DNA of 64,000 nucleotides, taken from Streptomyces broussonetiae. Its GTDB lineage: Bacteria; Actinomycetota; Actinomycetes; Streptomycetales; Streptomycetaceae. The stretch is from assembly GCF_009796285.1 (NCBI RefSeq), contig NZ_CP047020.1:6076001-6140000 (forward strand), read 5' to 3'. The notes beneath the pieces were generated by a model. That model was not told the origin of the DNA. It was given only the letters and a program-made list of their open reading frames with translations, and searched no databases. Of the stretch, positions 40,611 to 48,303 are shown in pieces. Both the position numbers and the translations under genes were made by a program. Numbering within the stretch: position 1 is the stretch's first letter; every line of letters starts with the position of its first letter.

Positions 40611-41729
40611 TCACAGCCAGCCGTTGCGCTTGAGCACACGGTGGATGCCCACACAGGCGGCGACGGTGACGCTCAGGACCAGCGGGTAGCCGTACTTCCA
40701 GTGCAGCTCCGGCATGTGGTCGAAGTTCATGCCGTACACACCGGTCACCATCGTCGGTACGGCGATGATCGCGGCCCAGGCGGTGATCTTGCGCATGTCC
40801 TCGTTCTGCGCGACGGACGCCTGCGCCAGGTTGGCCTGGAGGATGGAGTTGAGCAGCTCGTCGAAGCTCACGACCTGCTCCTGGACCCGGGCGAGGTGGT
40901 CGGCGACGTCCCGGAAGTACTTCTGGATGTCCGGATCGATCAGCCGCATCGGCCGCTCGCTCAGCAGCTGCATGGGCCGCAGCAGCGGGGCCACTGCCCG
41001 CTTGAACTCCAGCACCTCGCGCTTGAGCTGGTAGATCCGGGCCGAGTCCACACCGCGCGCGACTCCGCCCCGGCCCGGCGAGAAGACCTCGGTCTCCACC
41101 TCGTCGATGTCGTCCTGCACGGCGTCGGCGACCGCGATGTAACCGTCCACGACGTGGTCGGCGATGGAGTGCAGCACGGCCGAGGGGCCCTTGGCCAGCA
41201 GCTCCGGGTCGTCCTGGAGGCGGTGGCGCAGCGCCCGCAGCGAGCCCTGGCCGCCGTGCCGGACGGTGATGAAGAAGTCCCGGCCGGTGAAGCACATGAC
41301 CTCGCCGGTCTCCACGACCTCACTGTTGGCGGTGAGCCGGTCGTGCTCGACGTAGTGGATGGTCTTGAAGACCGTGAACAGCGAGTCGTCGTACCGCTCC
41401 AGCTTCGGCCGCTGGTGGGCCTGCACCGCGTCCTCGACGGCCAGCGGGTGCAGCCCGAACTCGCCCGCGATACCGGCGAATTCGGCCTCGGTCGGCTCGT
41501 GCAGCCCGATCCAGACGAAGCCGCCGTCGCGCCGTACCTGCCGCATCGCCTCGTGCGGGCTCAGCGGCTTGCCGCTCTCGACCCGGGCGCCGTCGCGGTA
41601 GACGGCGCAGTCCACGACGGCCGAGGGGGTGGCGGGGTCACGGGTGGTGTCGTACGAGGCGGCGGTGTCCTTGCGCAGCGAGGGACGGGACGGGCGGACC
41701 ACGGCGCGCAGGTCGCGGATCATCGACAT
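40611..41729 (-). CDS. corA: CorA magnesium/cobalt transporter
   Basis: 372 residues from ATG 41729. Large soluble N-terminal domain, the long stalk helix SFDELLNSILQANLAQASVAQNEDMRKITAWAAIIAVPTMVTGVYGMNF with the family signature YGMNF, and a last helix YGYPLVLSVTVAACVGIHRVLKRN. Forms a pentameric channel. Together with the MgtE-domain gene it makes this segment rich in divalent-cation functions. The upstream region (to 42208) holds a stable hairpin at 41840-41857. Confidence 0.94.
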   Translation of the reverse strand: MSMIRDLRAVVRPSRPSLRKDTAASYDTTRDPATPSAVVDCAVYRDGARVESGKPLSPHEAMRQVRRDGGFVWIGLHEPTEAEFAGIAGEFGLHPLAVEDAVQAHQRPKLERYDDSLFTVFKTIHYVEHDRLTANSEVVETGEVMCFTGRDFFITVRHGGQGSLRALRHRLQDDPELLAKGPSAVLHSIADHVVDGYIAVADAVQDDIDEVETEVFSPGRGGVARGVDSARIYQLKREVLEFKRAVAPLLRPMQLLSERPMRLIDPDIQKYFRDVADHLARVQEQVVSFDELLNSILQANLAQASVAQNEDMRKITAWAAIIAVPTMVTGVYGMNFDHMPELHWKYGYPLVLSVTVAACVGIHRVLKRNGWL

Positions 41730-42208
41730 GGGCAGGCTCCTTCGCAGGCAGGCAGCGAGAGCACACGGCGACGGGTGGAACTACCCGGAATGAGGACGGT
41801 CCTGACTGCGGATGTTTGGCACGTCCACAAAGCGGGGAGCACCGCACCGTTGCGGTGGGGACTTCGCTGCTGATGCAGAACTGACGGTGATCAGGCGGAT
41901 CAGGCAAAGCGAAACGAAGTGCTCTTCCGGATCATCCGGACGGCAGCGCGCACGGGAGGCGGCGGACAGCCAGAGATTCAGCCAGCGACCAGATCAGCGG
42001 TCGGAAGAGCGAGTGGTACTACCAGGTCGACTTCGATCCATGACAGCCCCACCTCCTCCGGCCGGTCCCTCGTAAGGGAGTCCCAATCGGCGTCGGGACT
42101 TGGAGCGACGCTTGTGCGTGCTGCCCCGAACCACCGGCTCAGAGTAGCAGCCGCCCTCGGTGTCAAGGCGACGCTTTGCCCGCTGCTGACGGGTTCTATG
42201 CTCACGGG
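41730..42208. other. 479-bp divergent intergenic region (corA / SUFU gene)
   Basis: Contains the perfect hairpin caccgca/tgcggtg (41840-41846 and 41851-41857), which on the minus strand would sit about 110-130 bases before the corA start, and the short repeat gatcaggc twice (41889-41896 and 41898-41905). The right end carries a leaderless-type promoter for the next gene. I looked for a known Mg2+ riboswitch and did not recognise one. No ORF is convincing. Confidence 0.5.
42176..42202 (+). promoter_or_regulatory. Leaderless-type promoter of the SUFU-domain gene
   Basis: ttgcc-type -35 near 42176 and tatgct at 42197-42202; the ATG (42209) begins 7 bases after the -10, where transcription should start. 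No ribosome site is present, consistent with a leaderless mRNA. Confidence 0.4.
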
Positions 42209-42793
42209 ATGGTTGATGTTCTTCCTCTTGTCGAGGCACGGTTGAGCACTGCGCTGGGTGAACCGGATGCCCGCGCCGCCGTCACCTTCCTCGGTACGGA
42301 CCGCATCGAGGTGCTCCGTTTCCAGGAGGGGGATCTCCTGCGCTACGCCACCCTCGGCATGTCCCAGCACCCCATGACCGAGCCCACGGCGATGCTCGCC
42401 GAGCCGGTCAAGGGTCCCCGTGCCGAGCTGGTCCTCTCCGTCCGCGCGGGCCTCGCCGACACCGACAAGGTGCTGCGGCCGCTGGCCGTCCTGGCCGCGT
42501 CCCCGCAGGTGGAGGGTCTGGTCGTGGCTCCCGGCGCCTCCTTGGACACCGGCGACCCGCTGTGGCCCGGCGCTCCCTTCACCTCGGTCCTGGTGGGCGA
42601 GCCCGGCGGCCTGGTCGAGGATCTGGAGCTGGACGACCCGATGGATCCCGTACGGTTCCTGCCGCTGCTTCCGATGACCCCGAACGAGGCGGCCTGGAAG
42701 CGGGTGCACGGCGCCCAGGCCCTCCAGGAACGCTGGCTGGCGAGCGGGACGGACCTGAGGGATCCCGCCCGCAGATCCGTCCCGCTCGACTGA
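42209..42793 (+). CDS. Suppressor-of-fused (SUFU) domain protein
   Basis: 194 residues from ATG 42209. Matches the bacterial SUFU family: TFLGTDRIEVLRFQEGDLLRYATLGMSQHPM, ELVLSVRAGLADTDKVLRPLAVLAASPQVEGLVVAPGASLDTGDPLWPGAPFTSVLVGEP, FLPLLPMTPNEAAWKRVHGAQALQERWL. In bacteria such proteins are often immunity proteins or of unknown role; no toxin gene is adjacent. It converges on the MFS gene 40 bp away. Confidence 0.88.
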   Translation: MVDVLPLVEARLSTALGEPDARAAVTFLGTDRIEVLRFQEGDLLRYATLGMSQHPMTEPTAMLAEPVKGPRAELVLSVRAGLADTDKVLRPLAVLAASPQVEGLVVAPGASLDTGDPLWPGAPFTSVLVGEPGGLVEDLELDDPMDPVRFLPLLPMTPNEAAWKRVHGAQALQERWLASGTDLRDPARRSVPLD

Positions 42794-42833
42794 GCCGACG
42801 TGACTGATCTCACCAACGCGGGGCGGGATCCGG

Positions 42834-44060
42834 TCAGTTGGCGAGGGCGTTGACGCCGTCCTCCGTGGCGTGCGCCACCTCCAGCTCCTCGGCGTCGTGG
42901 GTCAGCGCCTCGCGCCGGACGGCGACCACGGCGGCACCCGCCAGGGCGGTGAGCGCCGCGACCACGAACGGGATGTGGATGTCGGTCCACTCCTCGATCT
43001 TCGGCGCGAAGTAGGGGGCGGCCGCGGCGGCGAACCAGCGCACGAAGTTGTAGCCCGCGCTCGCCACGGGGCGCGGCGCGTCGGAGACGCCGAGGGCCAG
43101 CTCGGTGTAGACGGTGTTGTTCACGCCGATGAAGGCGCCGGACAGGACCGTGCAGACGACGGCCGTGGTGTGGTTGCCGTAGCCGAGGACCAGGACGTCC
43201 GCGGCGAGCAGCACCAGGGAGCCGCCGAGCACCTTCAGCGAGCCGAAGCGCGCCTGCATGCGCGGGGCCACGATCACCGAGAAGACGGCGAGCAGCACGC
43301 CCCAGGCGAAGAACACCGCGCCCGAGCGGTACGGCGTCATGTCCAGCACGAACGGCGTGAAGGCCAGCACGGTGAAGAACGTGTAGTTGTAGAAGAAGGC
43401 GGAGACCGCGGCCGAGGCGAGGCCGCCGTGGCCGAGTGCCCTGATCGGGTCCAGGACCGAGGTCCTGCGGGCCGGCTTCGGCTGCTCCTTCAGGAACGCC
43501 GTGATGCACAGGAAGCCGATCGCCATCAGTGTGGCCGTGCCGAAGAAGGGGTAGCGCCAGCTGAGGTTGCCGAGTACCGCGCCGAGCAGCGGACCGCAGG
43601 CCATGCCGAGGCCGAGCGCGGACTCGTAGAGCAGGATCGCCGCCGCGCTGCCGCCGGCCGCCGCGCCCACGATCACCGCGAGGGCGGTGGAGACGAACAG
43701 GGCGTTGCCCAGACCCCAGCCCGCCCGGAAGCCGACGAGCTGCGCGACCGAGCCGGAGGTGCCGGCCAGGCCCGCGAAGACCACGACGAAGGCGAGGCCG
43801 AGCAGCAGGGTCCGGCGGCCCCCGATGCGGCTGGAGACGAAGCCGGTGAGCAGCATCGCGACCGCGGTGATCAGGAAGTACGAGGTGAAGAGCAGGGACA
43901 CCTGGCTGGTCGTGGCGTGCAGGCCCTGTGCGATGGAGGGCAGGATCGGGTCGACCAGGCCGATGCCCATGAAGGCGACGACGGAGGCGCCGGCCGTGGC
44001 CCAGACCGCCTTGGGCTGTCGCAGCAGGCCACCGGCTCCCGCGTCGAATGGGTCGTCCAT
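42834..44060 (-). CDS. Major facilitator superfamily exporter
   Basis: 408 residues from ATG 44060 with gcggagga upstream; an extension to 44102 has no binding site. Twelve membrane helices; the GRRTLLLG loop between helices 2 and 3 is the MFS motif A region, and RAGWGLGNALFVSTALAVIVGAAAGGSAAAILLYESALGLGMACGPLLGAVLG is motif C-like, typical of drug:H+ antiporters. The upstream region is an A/T-rich island with dyad symmetry, suggesting a dedicated MarR/TetR-type regulator. Confidence 0.9.
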   Translation of the reverse strand: MDDPFDAGAGGLLRQPKAVWATAGASVVAFMGIGLVDPILPSIAQGLHATTSQVSLLFTSYFLITAVAMLLTGFVSSRIGGRRTLLLGLAFVVVFAGLAGTSGSVAQLVGFRAGWGLGNALFVSTALAVIVGAAAGGSAAAILLYESALGLGMACGPLLGAVLGNLSWRYPFFGTATLMAIGFLCITAFLKEQPKPARRTSVLDPIRALGHGGLASAAVSAFFYNYTFFTVLAFTPFVLDMTPYRSGAVFFAWGVLLAVFSVIVAPRMQARFGSLKVLGGSLVLLAADVLVLGYGNHTTAVVCTVLSGAFIGVNNTVYTELALGVSDAPRPVASAGYNFVRWFAAAAAPYFAPKIEEWTDIHIPFVVAALTALAGAAVVAVRREALTHDAEELEVAHATEDGVNALAN

Positions 44061-44081
44061 GCGTCCTCCGCTCTCGAGCAG

Positions 44082-44123
44082 AATTAGTTGACGTATGCAC
44101 ATAGTAAGTTAGAGCAGCTAATT
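44082..44123. promoter_or_regulatory. A/T-rich dyad upstream of the MFS gene
   Basis: aattag (44082-44087) and ctaatt (44118-44123), plus ttag/ctaa inside, in the most A/T-rich stretch of this neighbourhood. Located 22-63 bp before the MFS start. Candidate operator. Confidence 0.35.
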
Positions 44124-44217
44124 AATGCAAGATGCACCTAGTTCTGCTTGGTGGGGTTCGGTCCGGACGGGTGATCGTCCTTGACGTGGGCGGGCAGGGG
44201 TAGGACCGTGGAGCCCT

Positions 44218-44859
44218 ATGAGGGGCGAACCCAGTTGCCCGAGGTGTGGTGGCCGGGTCAGGGCTCCCGGTCTCTTCGCCGATTCGTGGCAGTGCGATGT
44301 GCACGGCACGGTGTATCCGCTGCAGCCCGTGATCCCGCCCAGCGTCGAAGCCCTCGCCGTCGTCGTGCAGCGCACCCAGGTCCCGGTGTGGATGCCCTGG
44401 CCGCTGCCGGTCGGCTGGCTCTTCACCGGTGTGGCCTACGCGGGCGACGACCGCAGCGGCGGCCGTGCGACCGCGGTCGCCTGTTCCGGACCCGGCCCGC
44501 TCGGCGGGATGGGGGAGCTGATCCTGGTCGCCGAGGAACTCGGCGTCGGCCTCGGCGCGCGGTACGCGGGCATCGACGGCCCGGACCCGGGGTCGTACAT
44601 GAACATCGAGAAGCCGCCCGAGGTCAAGGTGCTGGCCGCCGGCCGCCCGACCCCCCTCTGGCACGTCTTCCGCACCCCCGAGGACCGCGCGGTCTTCGCC
44701 GGCGAGGCGCTCGGCATGTGGCTGTGGGCGGTGATGTGGCCCGAGCAGTCCGGACTGCTGATGTACGACGAACTGGTGCTGACGGATCTGCGCGAGGCGG
44801 GGGCGGAGCTGGACCTGGTGCCCTGCGGAGCGCTGTCGCCGCGCTTGCTCCGGCCGTAG
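44218..44859 (+). CDS. DUF6758-like protein with N-terminal zinc ribbon
   Basis: 213 residues from ATG 44218 (tggag five bases upstream). The start MRGEPSCPRCGGRVRAPGLFADSWQCDVHG has a CxxC and a Cys-x-x-His pair that could bind zinc. The rest (WMPWPLPVGWLFTGVAYAGDDRSGGRATAVACSGPGPLGGMGELILVAEELGVGLGARYAG) is a conserved Streptomyces module. Family name from memory. The next gene is a PHP-domain protein, 163 bp downstream; function unknown. Confidence 0.8.
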   Translation: MRGEPSCPRCGGRVRAPGLFADSWQCDVHGTVYPLQPVIPPSVEALAVVVQRTQVPVWMPWPLPVGWLFTGVAYAGDDRSGGRATAVACSGPGPLGGMGELILVAEELGVGLGARYAGIDGPDPGSYMNIEKPPEVKVLAAGRPTPLWHVFRTPEDRAVFAGEALGMWLWAVMWPEQSGLLMYDELVLTDLREAGAELDLVPCGALSPRLLRP

Positions 44860-44915
44860 CGCCCACTGCCGTGCCGGGTGCCGATGCGGTGCCGGGTGCT
44901 GATGCGGGGGCGGAT

Positions 44916-44964
44916 GCGGGTCGCGTCGTGGTTGCTCGCACCGTTCTCCGCGCCCCTCAGGGGG
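44916..44964. repeat. Dispersed intergenic repeat, copy A
   Basis: A sequence of about 49 bases containing tcgtggttgctcgca and ending in the hairpin cccct-c-agggg is closely similar to 55335-55382. Both copies lie between genes, just after a stop codon. I recall related sequences as frequent in Streptomyces genomes. Confidence 0.7.
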
Positions 44965-45022
44965 TTGGAAATACCGGTACTATCGAGTGTCCCCCTTTGA
45001 ATCGTCGGTGTCTGGAGCCCTT

Positions 45023-45880
45023 GTGCGTATTGATCTGCACTGCCACTCCACGGCCTCCGACGGTACGGACACCCCGGCCGAGCTGGTGCGCAACGCTGCC
45101 GCCGCCGGGCTGGACGTCGTCGCGCTGACCGATCACGACACCACGCGCGGGTACGGCGAGGCGATCGCCGCGCTGCCCGAGGGGCTGACGCTGGTCACCG
45201 GGGCCGAGCTGTCCTGCCGTGTCGACGGTGTGTCCATGCACATGCTGGCCTACCTCTTCGACCCCGAGGAACCCGCGCTGCTCGCCGAGCGAGAGCTGGT
45301 GCGGGACGACCGGGTGCCGCGGGCCCGGGCCATGGTCGCCAAGCTCAACGCGCTCGGTGTGCCGGTCACCTGGGAGCAGGTCGAGCGGATCGCCGCCGGT
45401 GGCTCGGTGGGGCGCCCGCACGTCGCGAGCGCGCTGGTCGAGCTGGGCGTCGTTCCGACGGTGAGCGACGCGTTCACCGAGGAGTGGCTGGCCGACGGCG
45501 GGCGGGCCTTCGTGGAGAAGCACGAGACCGACCCCTTCGAGGCGATCCGGCTGGTCAAGGGCGCGGGCGGGGTCTGCGTGTTCGCGCACCCGGCCGCCGC
45601 CAAGCGTGGCCGGACGGTTTCGCAGACACGCATCGCCGAGCTGGCGGCGGCCGGCCTGGACGGCATCGAGGTCGATCACGTGGACCACGACGCCGATGCG
45701 CGCGAGCGGCTGCGGGGCCTTGCGAAGGAGCTGGACCTGCTGGTCACGGGCTCCTCGGACTACCACGGCAGCCGCAAGACCGTGTCGCTGGGCACGTACA
45801 CGACCGACCCCGAGGTGTACGGGGAGATCACCCGGCGAGCCACTGGCGCGTTCCCGGTGCCGGGAGCCGGTGGAGCCTGA
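45023..45880 (+). CDS. PHP-domain metal-dependent phosphoesterase
   Basis: 285 residues from GTG 45023 (ctggag six bases upstream). Family motifs: RIDLHCHSTASDG (His6, His8), ALTDHDTTRGYGEA, GAELSC, VFAHPA, DGIEVDHVDHD and GSSDYHGSRK, which supply the tri-metal ligands of trpH/YciV-type enzymes. Known relatives hydrolyse 3',5'-nucleoside bisphosphates or trim RNA 5' ends. Substrate here unproved. Confidence 0.92.
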   Translation: MRIDLHCHSTASDGTDTPAELVRNAAAAGLDVVALTDHDTTRGYGEAIAALPEGLTLVTGAELSCRVDGVSMHMLAYLFDPEEPALLAERELVRDDRVPRARAMVAKLNALGVPVTWEQVERIAAGGSVGRPHVASALVELGVVPTVSDAFTEEWLADGGRAFVEKHETDPFEAIRLVKGAGGVCVFAHPAAAKRGRTVSQTRIAELAAAGLDGIEVDHVDHDADARERLRGLAKELDLLVTGSSDYHGSRKTVSLGTYTTDPEVYGEITRRATGAFPVPGAGGA

Positions 45881-45940
45881 GGCCGGCCGGCCTCACCGAC
45901 TCACGCCCGTATCACTACTTTCCGCAAGGCCTGCTTCAGC

Positions 45941-46546
45941 ATGTTCGACTTCGCCGTCTTCGGCTCTTTGTTTCTGACCCTTTTTGTCATCATGGATCCC
46001 CCCGGGATCACCCCGATCTTCCTCGCCCTGACCGCCGGCCGGCCGGCCAAGGTGCAGAAGCGGATGGCCTTCCAGGCCGTCTGCGTGGCGTTCGGGGTCA
46101 TCGCCGTCTTCGGCGTCCTGGGCCATCAGATCCTGAACTACCTGCACGTCTCCATCCCCGCGCTGATGATCGCGGGCGGTCTGCTGCTCCTGCTGATCGC
46201 GCTCGACCTGCTCACCGGCAAGACGGACGAGCCCAAGCAGACCAAGGACGTGAACGTCGCGCTCGTACCGCTGGGCATGCCGCTGCTCGCCGGGCCCGGT
46301 GCGATCGTGTCCGTGATCCTGGCCGTGCAGAAGGCCGGCAGTGTGGCCACGCAGGTCTCGGTGTGGTCCGCGATCCTCGCGATCCACGTCGTGCTGTGGC
46401 TGGTGATGCGTTACTCGCTGCTGATCATCCGGGTCATCAAGGACGGCGGCGTCGTCCTCGTGACGCGCCTCGCGGGCATGATGCTCTCCGCGATCGCCGT
46501 GCAGCAGATCATCAACGGGATCACTCAAGTGATCCGGGGGAGCTGA
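45941..46546 (+). CDS. MarC family integral membrane protein
   Basis: 201 residues, six membrane helices. The family signatures FVIMDPPGITPIFLALTAGRP and VALVPLGMPLLAGPGAIVSVILAVQKAG (a helix-breaking repeat half) are clear. Function of MarC proteins is not established; they were wrongly linked to antibiotic resistance. The stop codon lies at the edge of the terminator hairpin 46533-46570. Confidence 0.9.
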   Translation: MFDFAVFGSLFLTLFVIMDPPGITPIFLALTAGRPAKVQKRMAFQAVCVAFGVIAVFGVLGHQILNYLHVSIPALMIAGGLLLLLIALDLLTGKTDEPKQTKDVNVALVPLGMPLLAGPGAIVSVILAVQKAGSVATQVSVWSAILAIHVVLWLVMRYSLLIIRVIKDGGVVLVTRLAGMMLSAIAVQQIINGITQVIRGS

Positions 46547-46570
46547 GCGACTCGGCTCGGCTCCCCCGGA
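46533..46570. terminator. Terminator overlapping the marC-family stop
   Basis: tccgggggagc (46533-46543) and gctcccccgga (46560-46570) are perfect 11-bp arms. The convergent 50-residue gene ends at 46592, so it may serve both strands. Confidence 0.65.
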
Positions 46571-46591
46571 AGGCCTGAGTGGGGGCTCCCG

Positions 46592-46744
46592 TTACGAGGC
46601 AGGGGCCTCGGCCGGGCGGATCCACAGGCGCTGCCCGACGGCGGCGGCCTGCTGAACGATCCGGTTGACGGAGGCGGCGTCCACGACGGTGCAGTCCACG
46701 GTGGTGCCGTCGACCTCGTCGAGTCGCCTGATTTCGAAGCGCAC
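46592..46744 (-). CDS. 50-residue conserved small protein
   Basis: From GTG 46744, preceded by aagggaga at good distance. Sequence begins MRFEIRRLDEVDGTTVDCTV and ends RLWIRPAEAPAS; soluble, beta-alpha in character, one Cys. Divergent from the NYN-domain gene. I recall such 50-residue proteins in many Streptomyces, always unannotated. Codon use is ordinary (high GC3), which supports it as a real gene despite its size. Confidence 0.65.
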   Translation of the reverse strand: MRFEIRRLDEVDGTTVDCTVVDAASVNRIVQQAAAVGQRLWIRPAEAPAS

Positions 46745-46923
46745 GGGCTTCTCCCTTCGTCTGGTCATCCTCCTGCGGAGAACTACTGGTGCGACGTGCT
46801 GTCGTAGGTATCCAACGAGCTTCGTGTTACAAACATTCCCTACGCTAAAGAAATTTTTCGAACAACTAACTACCGGGCGGTAGGCGCCGTCGCCGCGGCC
46901 CCCGGCGAACCGACCGGGACCGG

Positions 46924-46953
46924 TTGTGTCCGCAGCGTGAGCACCGGGACAAT
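46924..46953 (+). promoter_or_regulatory. Leaderless-type promoter of the NYN gene
   Basis: ttgtgt (46924-46929), 18 bases, gacaat (46948-46953). Transcription would begin about 7 bases on, at the ATG 46961. Confidence 0.4.
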
Positions 46954-46960
46954 GGAACCG

Positions 46961-47857
46961 ATGAACGACGACCTCGTGGCCCTGGGTGCCCGCATCGACC
47001 GCACGAACGAGCTGCTGCTGCGCATGCTCGCCGAGGTGGCGAAGACGCCCTCCACCCACGCGATCTTCGTCGATGCGGGCTATCTGTACGCGGCGGCGGG
47101 CCGGCTGGTCGCCGGGACCGAGGACCGCCGGGCCTTCGACCTCGACGCCGAGGGGCTGATCGAGGCACTGATCGACAAGGCACGCCAGATCTTCGCGGAC
47201 AGCCGCCTGCTGCGCGTCTACTGGTACGACGGCGCCCGCCGCCGCATCCACACCGCCGAGCAGCAGTCCATCGCCGAGCTGCCCGATGTCAAGGTCCGCC
47301 TCGGCAACCTCAACGCCAACAACCAGCAGAAGGGCGTCGATTCGCTGATCCGCACGGATCTGGAGTCACTGGCCCGGCACCGGGCCATCAGCGACGCGGT
47401 GCTTCTCGGTGGCGACGAGGACCTGGTCTCGGCGGTCGAGGCGGCCCAGGGCTACGGCGCCCGGGTCCACCTGTGGGGCATCGAGGCGCCGGAGGGCCGC
47501 AACCAGGCCGAGCCCCTGCTCTGGGAGGTCGACAGTCAGCGCACCCTGGATCTGGAGTTCTTCAAGCCCTACGTCTCGCGCCGCACGGCCGTCGCCTACG
47601 AGGCCGGCGCCGGGGCCCGGCCCAGCCGTGACGACGTCCGCTTCGTCGGCGCCCAGATCGCGGCGAAATGGCTCGCCTCCCGGGGGCGCGAGGCTCTCGT
47701 CGAGCTGCTCCCCGGCCACCCCTACCTGCCCGGCTCCGTCGACCAGGACCTGCTGGTCGAGGCCGAGGGCCTGCTCCAGTACTCCCTGCGCGGCCAGGCG
47801 GACCTGCGCCGCTCCCTCAGGGACGGTTTCTGGGAGCACCTGCAGGCGCAGTACTAG
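46961..47857 (+). CDS. NYN/PIN-like ribonuclease domain protein
   Basis: 298 residues from ATG 46961; ATG 46952 and GTG 46937 are alternatives, but the promoter geometry favours 46961. NYN domain of about 180 residues: FVDAGYLYAAAG (first catalytic Asp), the KGVDSLIRTDLESLA segment (second acidic residue) and LGGDEDLVSAVEAAQGYGARVHLWG. A C-terminal helical domain follows (FVGAQIAAKWLASRGREALVELLPGHPYLPGSVDQDLLVEAEGLLQYSLRGQADLRRSLRDGFWEHLQ). Such proteins are predicted endoribonucleases; target unknown. Confidence 0.88.
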   Translation: MNDDLVALGARIDRTNELLLRMLAEVAKTPSTHAIFVDAGYLYAAAGRLVAGTEDRRAFDLDAEGLIEALIDKARQIFADSRLLRVYWYDGARRRIHTAEQQSIAELPDVKVRLGNLNANNQQKGVDSLIRTDLESLARHRAISDAVLLGGDEDLVSAVEAAQGYGARVHLWGIEAPEGRNQAEPLLWEVDSQRTLDLEFFKPYVSRRTAVAYEAGAGARPSRDDVRFVGAQIAAKWLASRGREALVELLPGHPYLPGSVDQDLLVEAEGLLQYSLRGQADLRRSLRDGFWEHLQAQY

Positions 47858-48303
47858 CCGGGTACCCGGATGCCAACTCCTGCGTCGGGCACGGCGTTCG
47901 CCGCCGGAAACGCGTCGGCGGCCGGTGCCGAGGCCCCTGGTGTGGGGCGGGAGGGCACCGGCCGCAGCCCGGTCGCCGGAGCTGCGCCAGCGCAGTACCG
48001 GCGGTGTCCCGGATCCCGCACTGTGCTTCCCTTGCGGGAAGCGGTGAGGGGACCGGTACGTGACCTGGCTTTGTCCCGGTGGCCCCGTTCGCAGATACCG
48101 GTCGGTATTTCGAGGATTCCCGGCCGACGCCCGCGAAGGGGTGTGTCCACGTGGTCACCGGAGAGCACACTGGCAGGCCGACGCCACGCACCACCGAGCA
48201 TGCAGGACACACCTGCACGCTTTCTACGGGAGATCTTTCGGATTAAAGCCGACGCCATTAAATAGACTGACCGACCGTCAACAACGCTGGGGGATCCGCA
48301 CCA
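47858..48303. other. 446-bp region upstream of the regulator gene
   Basis: Starts with a 12-bp palindrome ccgggtacccgg (47858-47869) just after the NYN stop. A TetR-type palindrome lies at 48095-48108. The last 70 bp are A/T-richer (attaaatagact near 48255), a plausible promoter for the regulator. No convincing ORF. Confidence 0.45.
48095..48108. promoter_or_regulatory. Palindrome ATACCG-GT-CGGTAT, candidate TetR-class operator
   Basis: Perfect 6-bp arms with two central bases, 196-209 bp before the regulator start. The form ataccgNNcggtat is typical of TetR-family sites. The regulator gene that would bind it is not evident here. Confidence 0.4.

Noticed and set aside
41730..42208. Known Mg2+ riboswitch (M-box) for corA
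   Set aside because: I could not find the conserved M-box core sequences; only one hairpin is evident.
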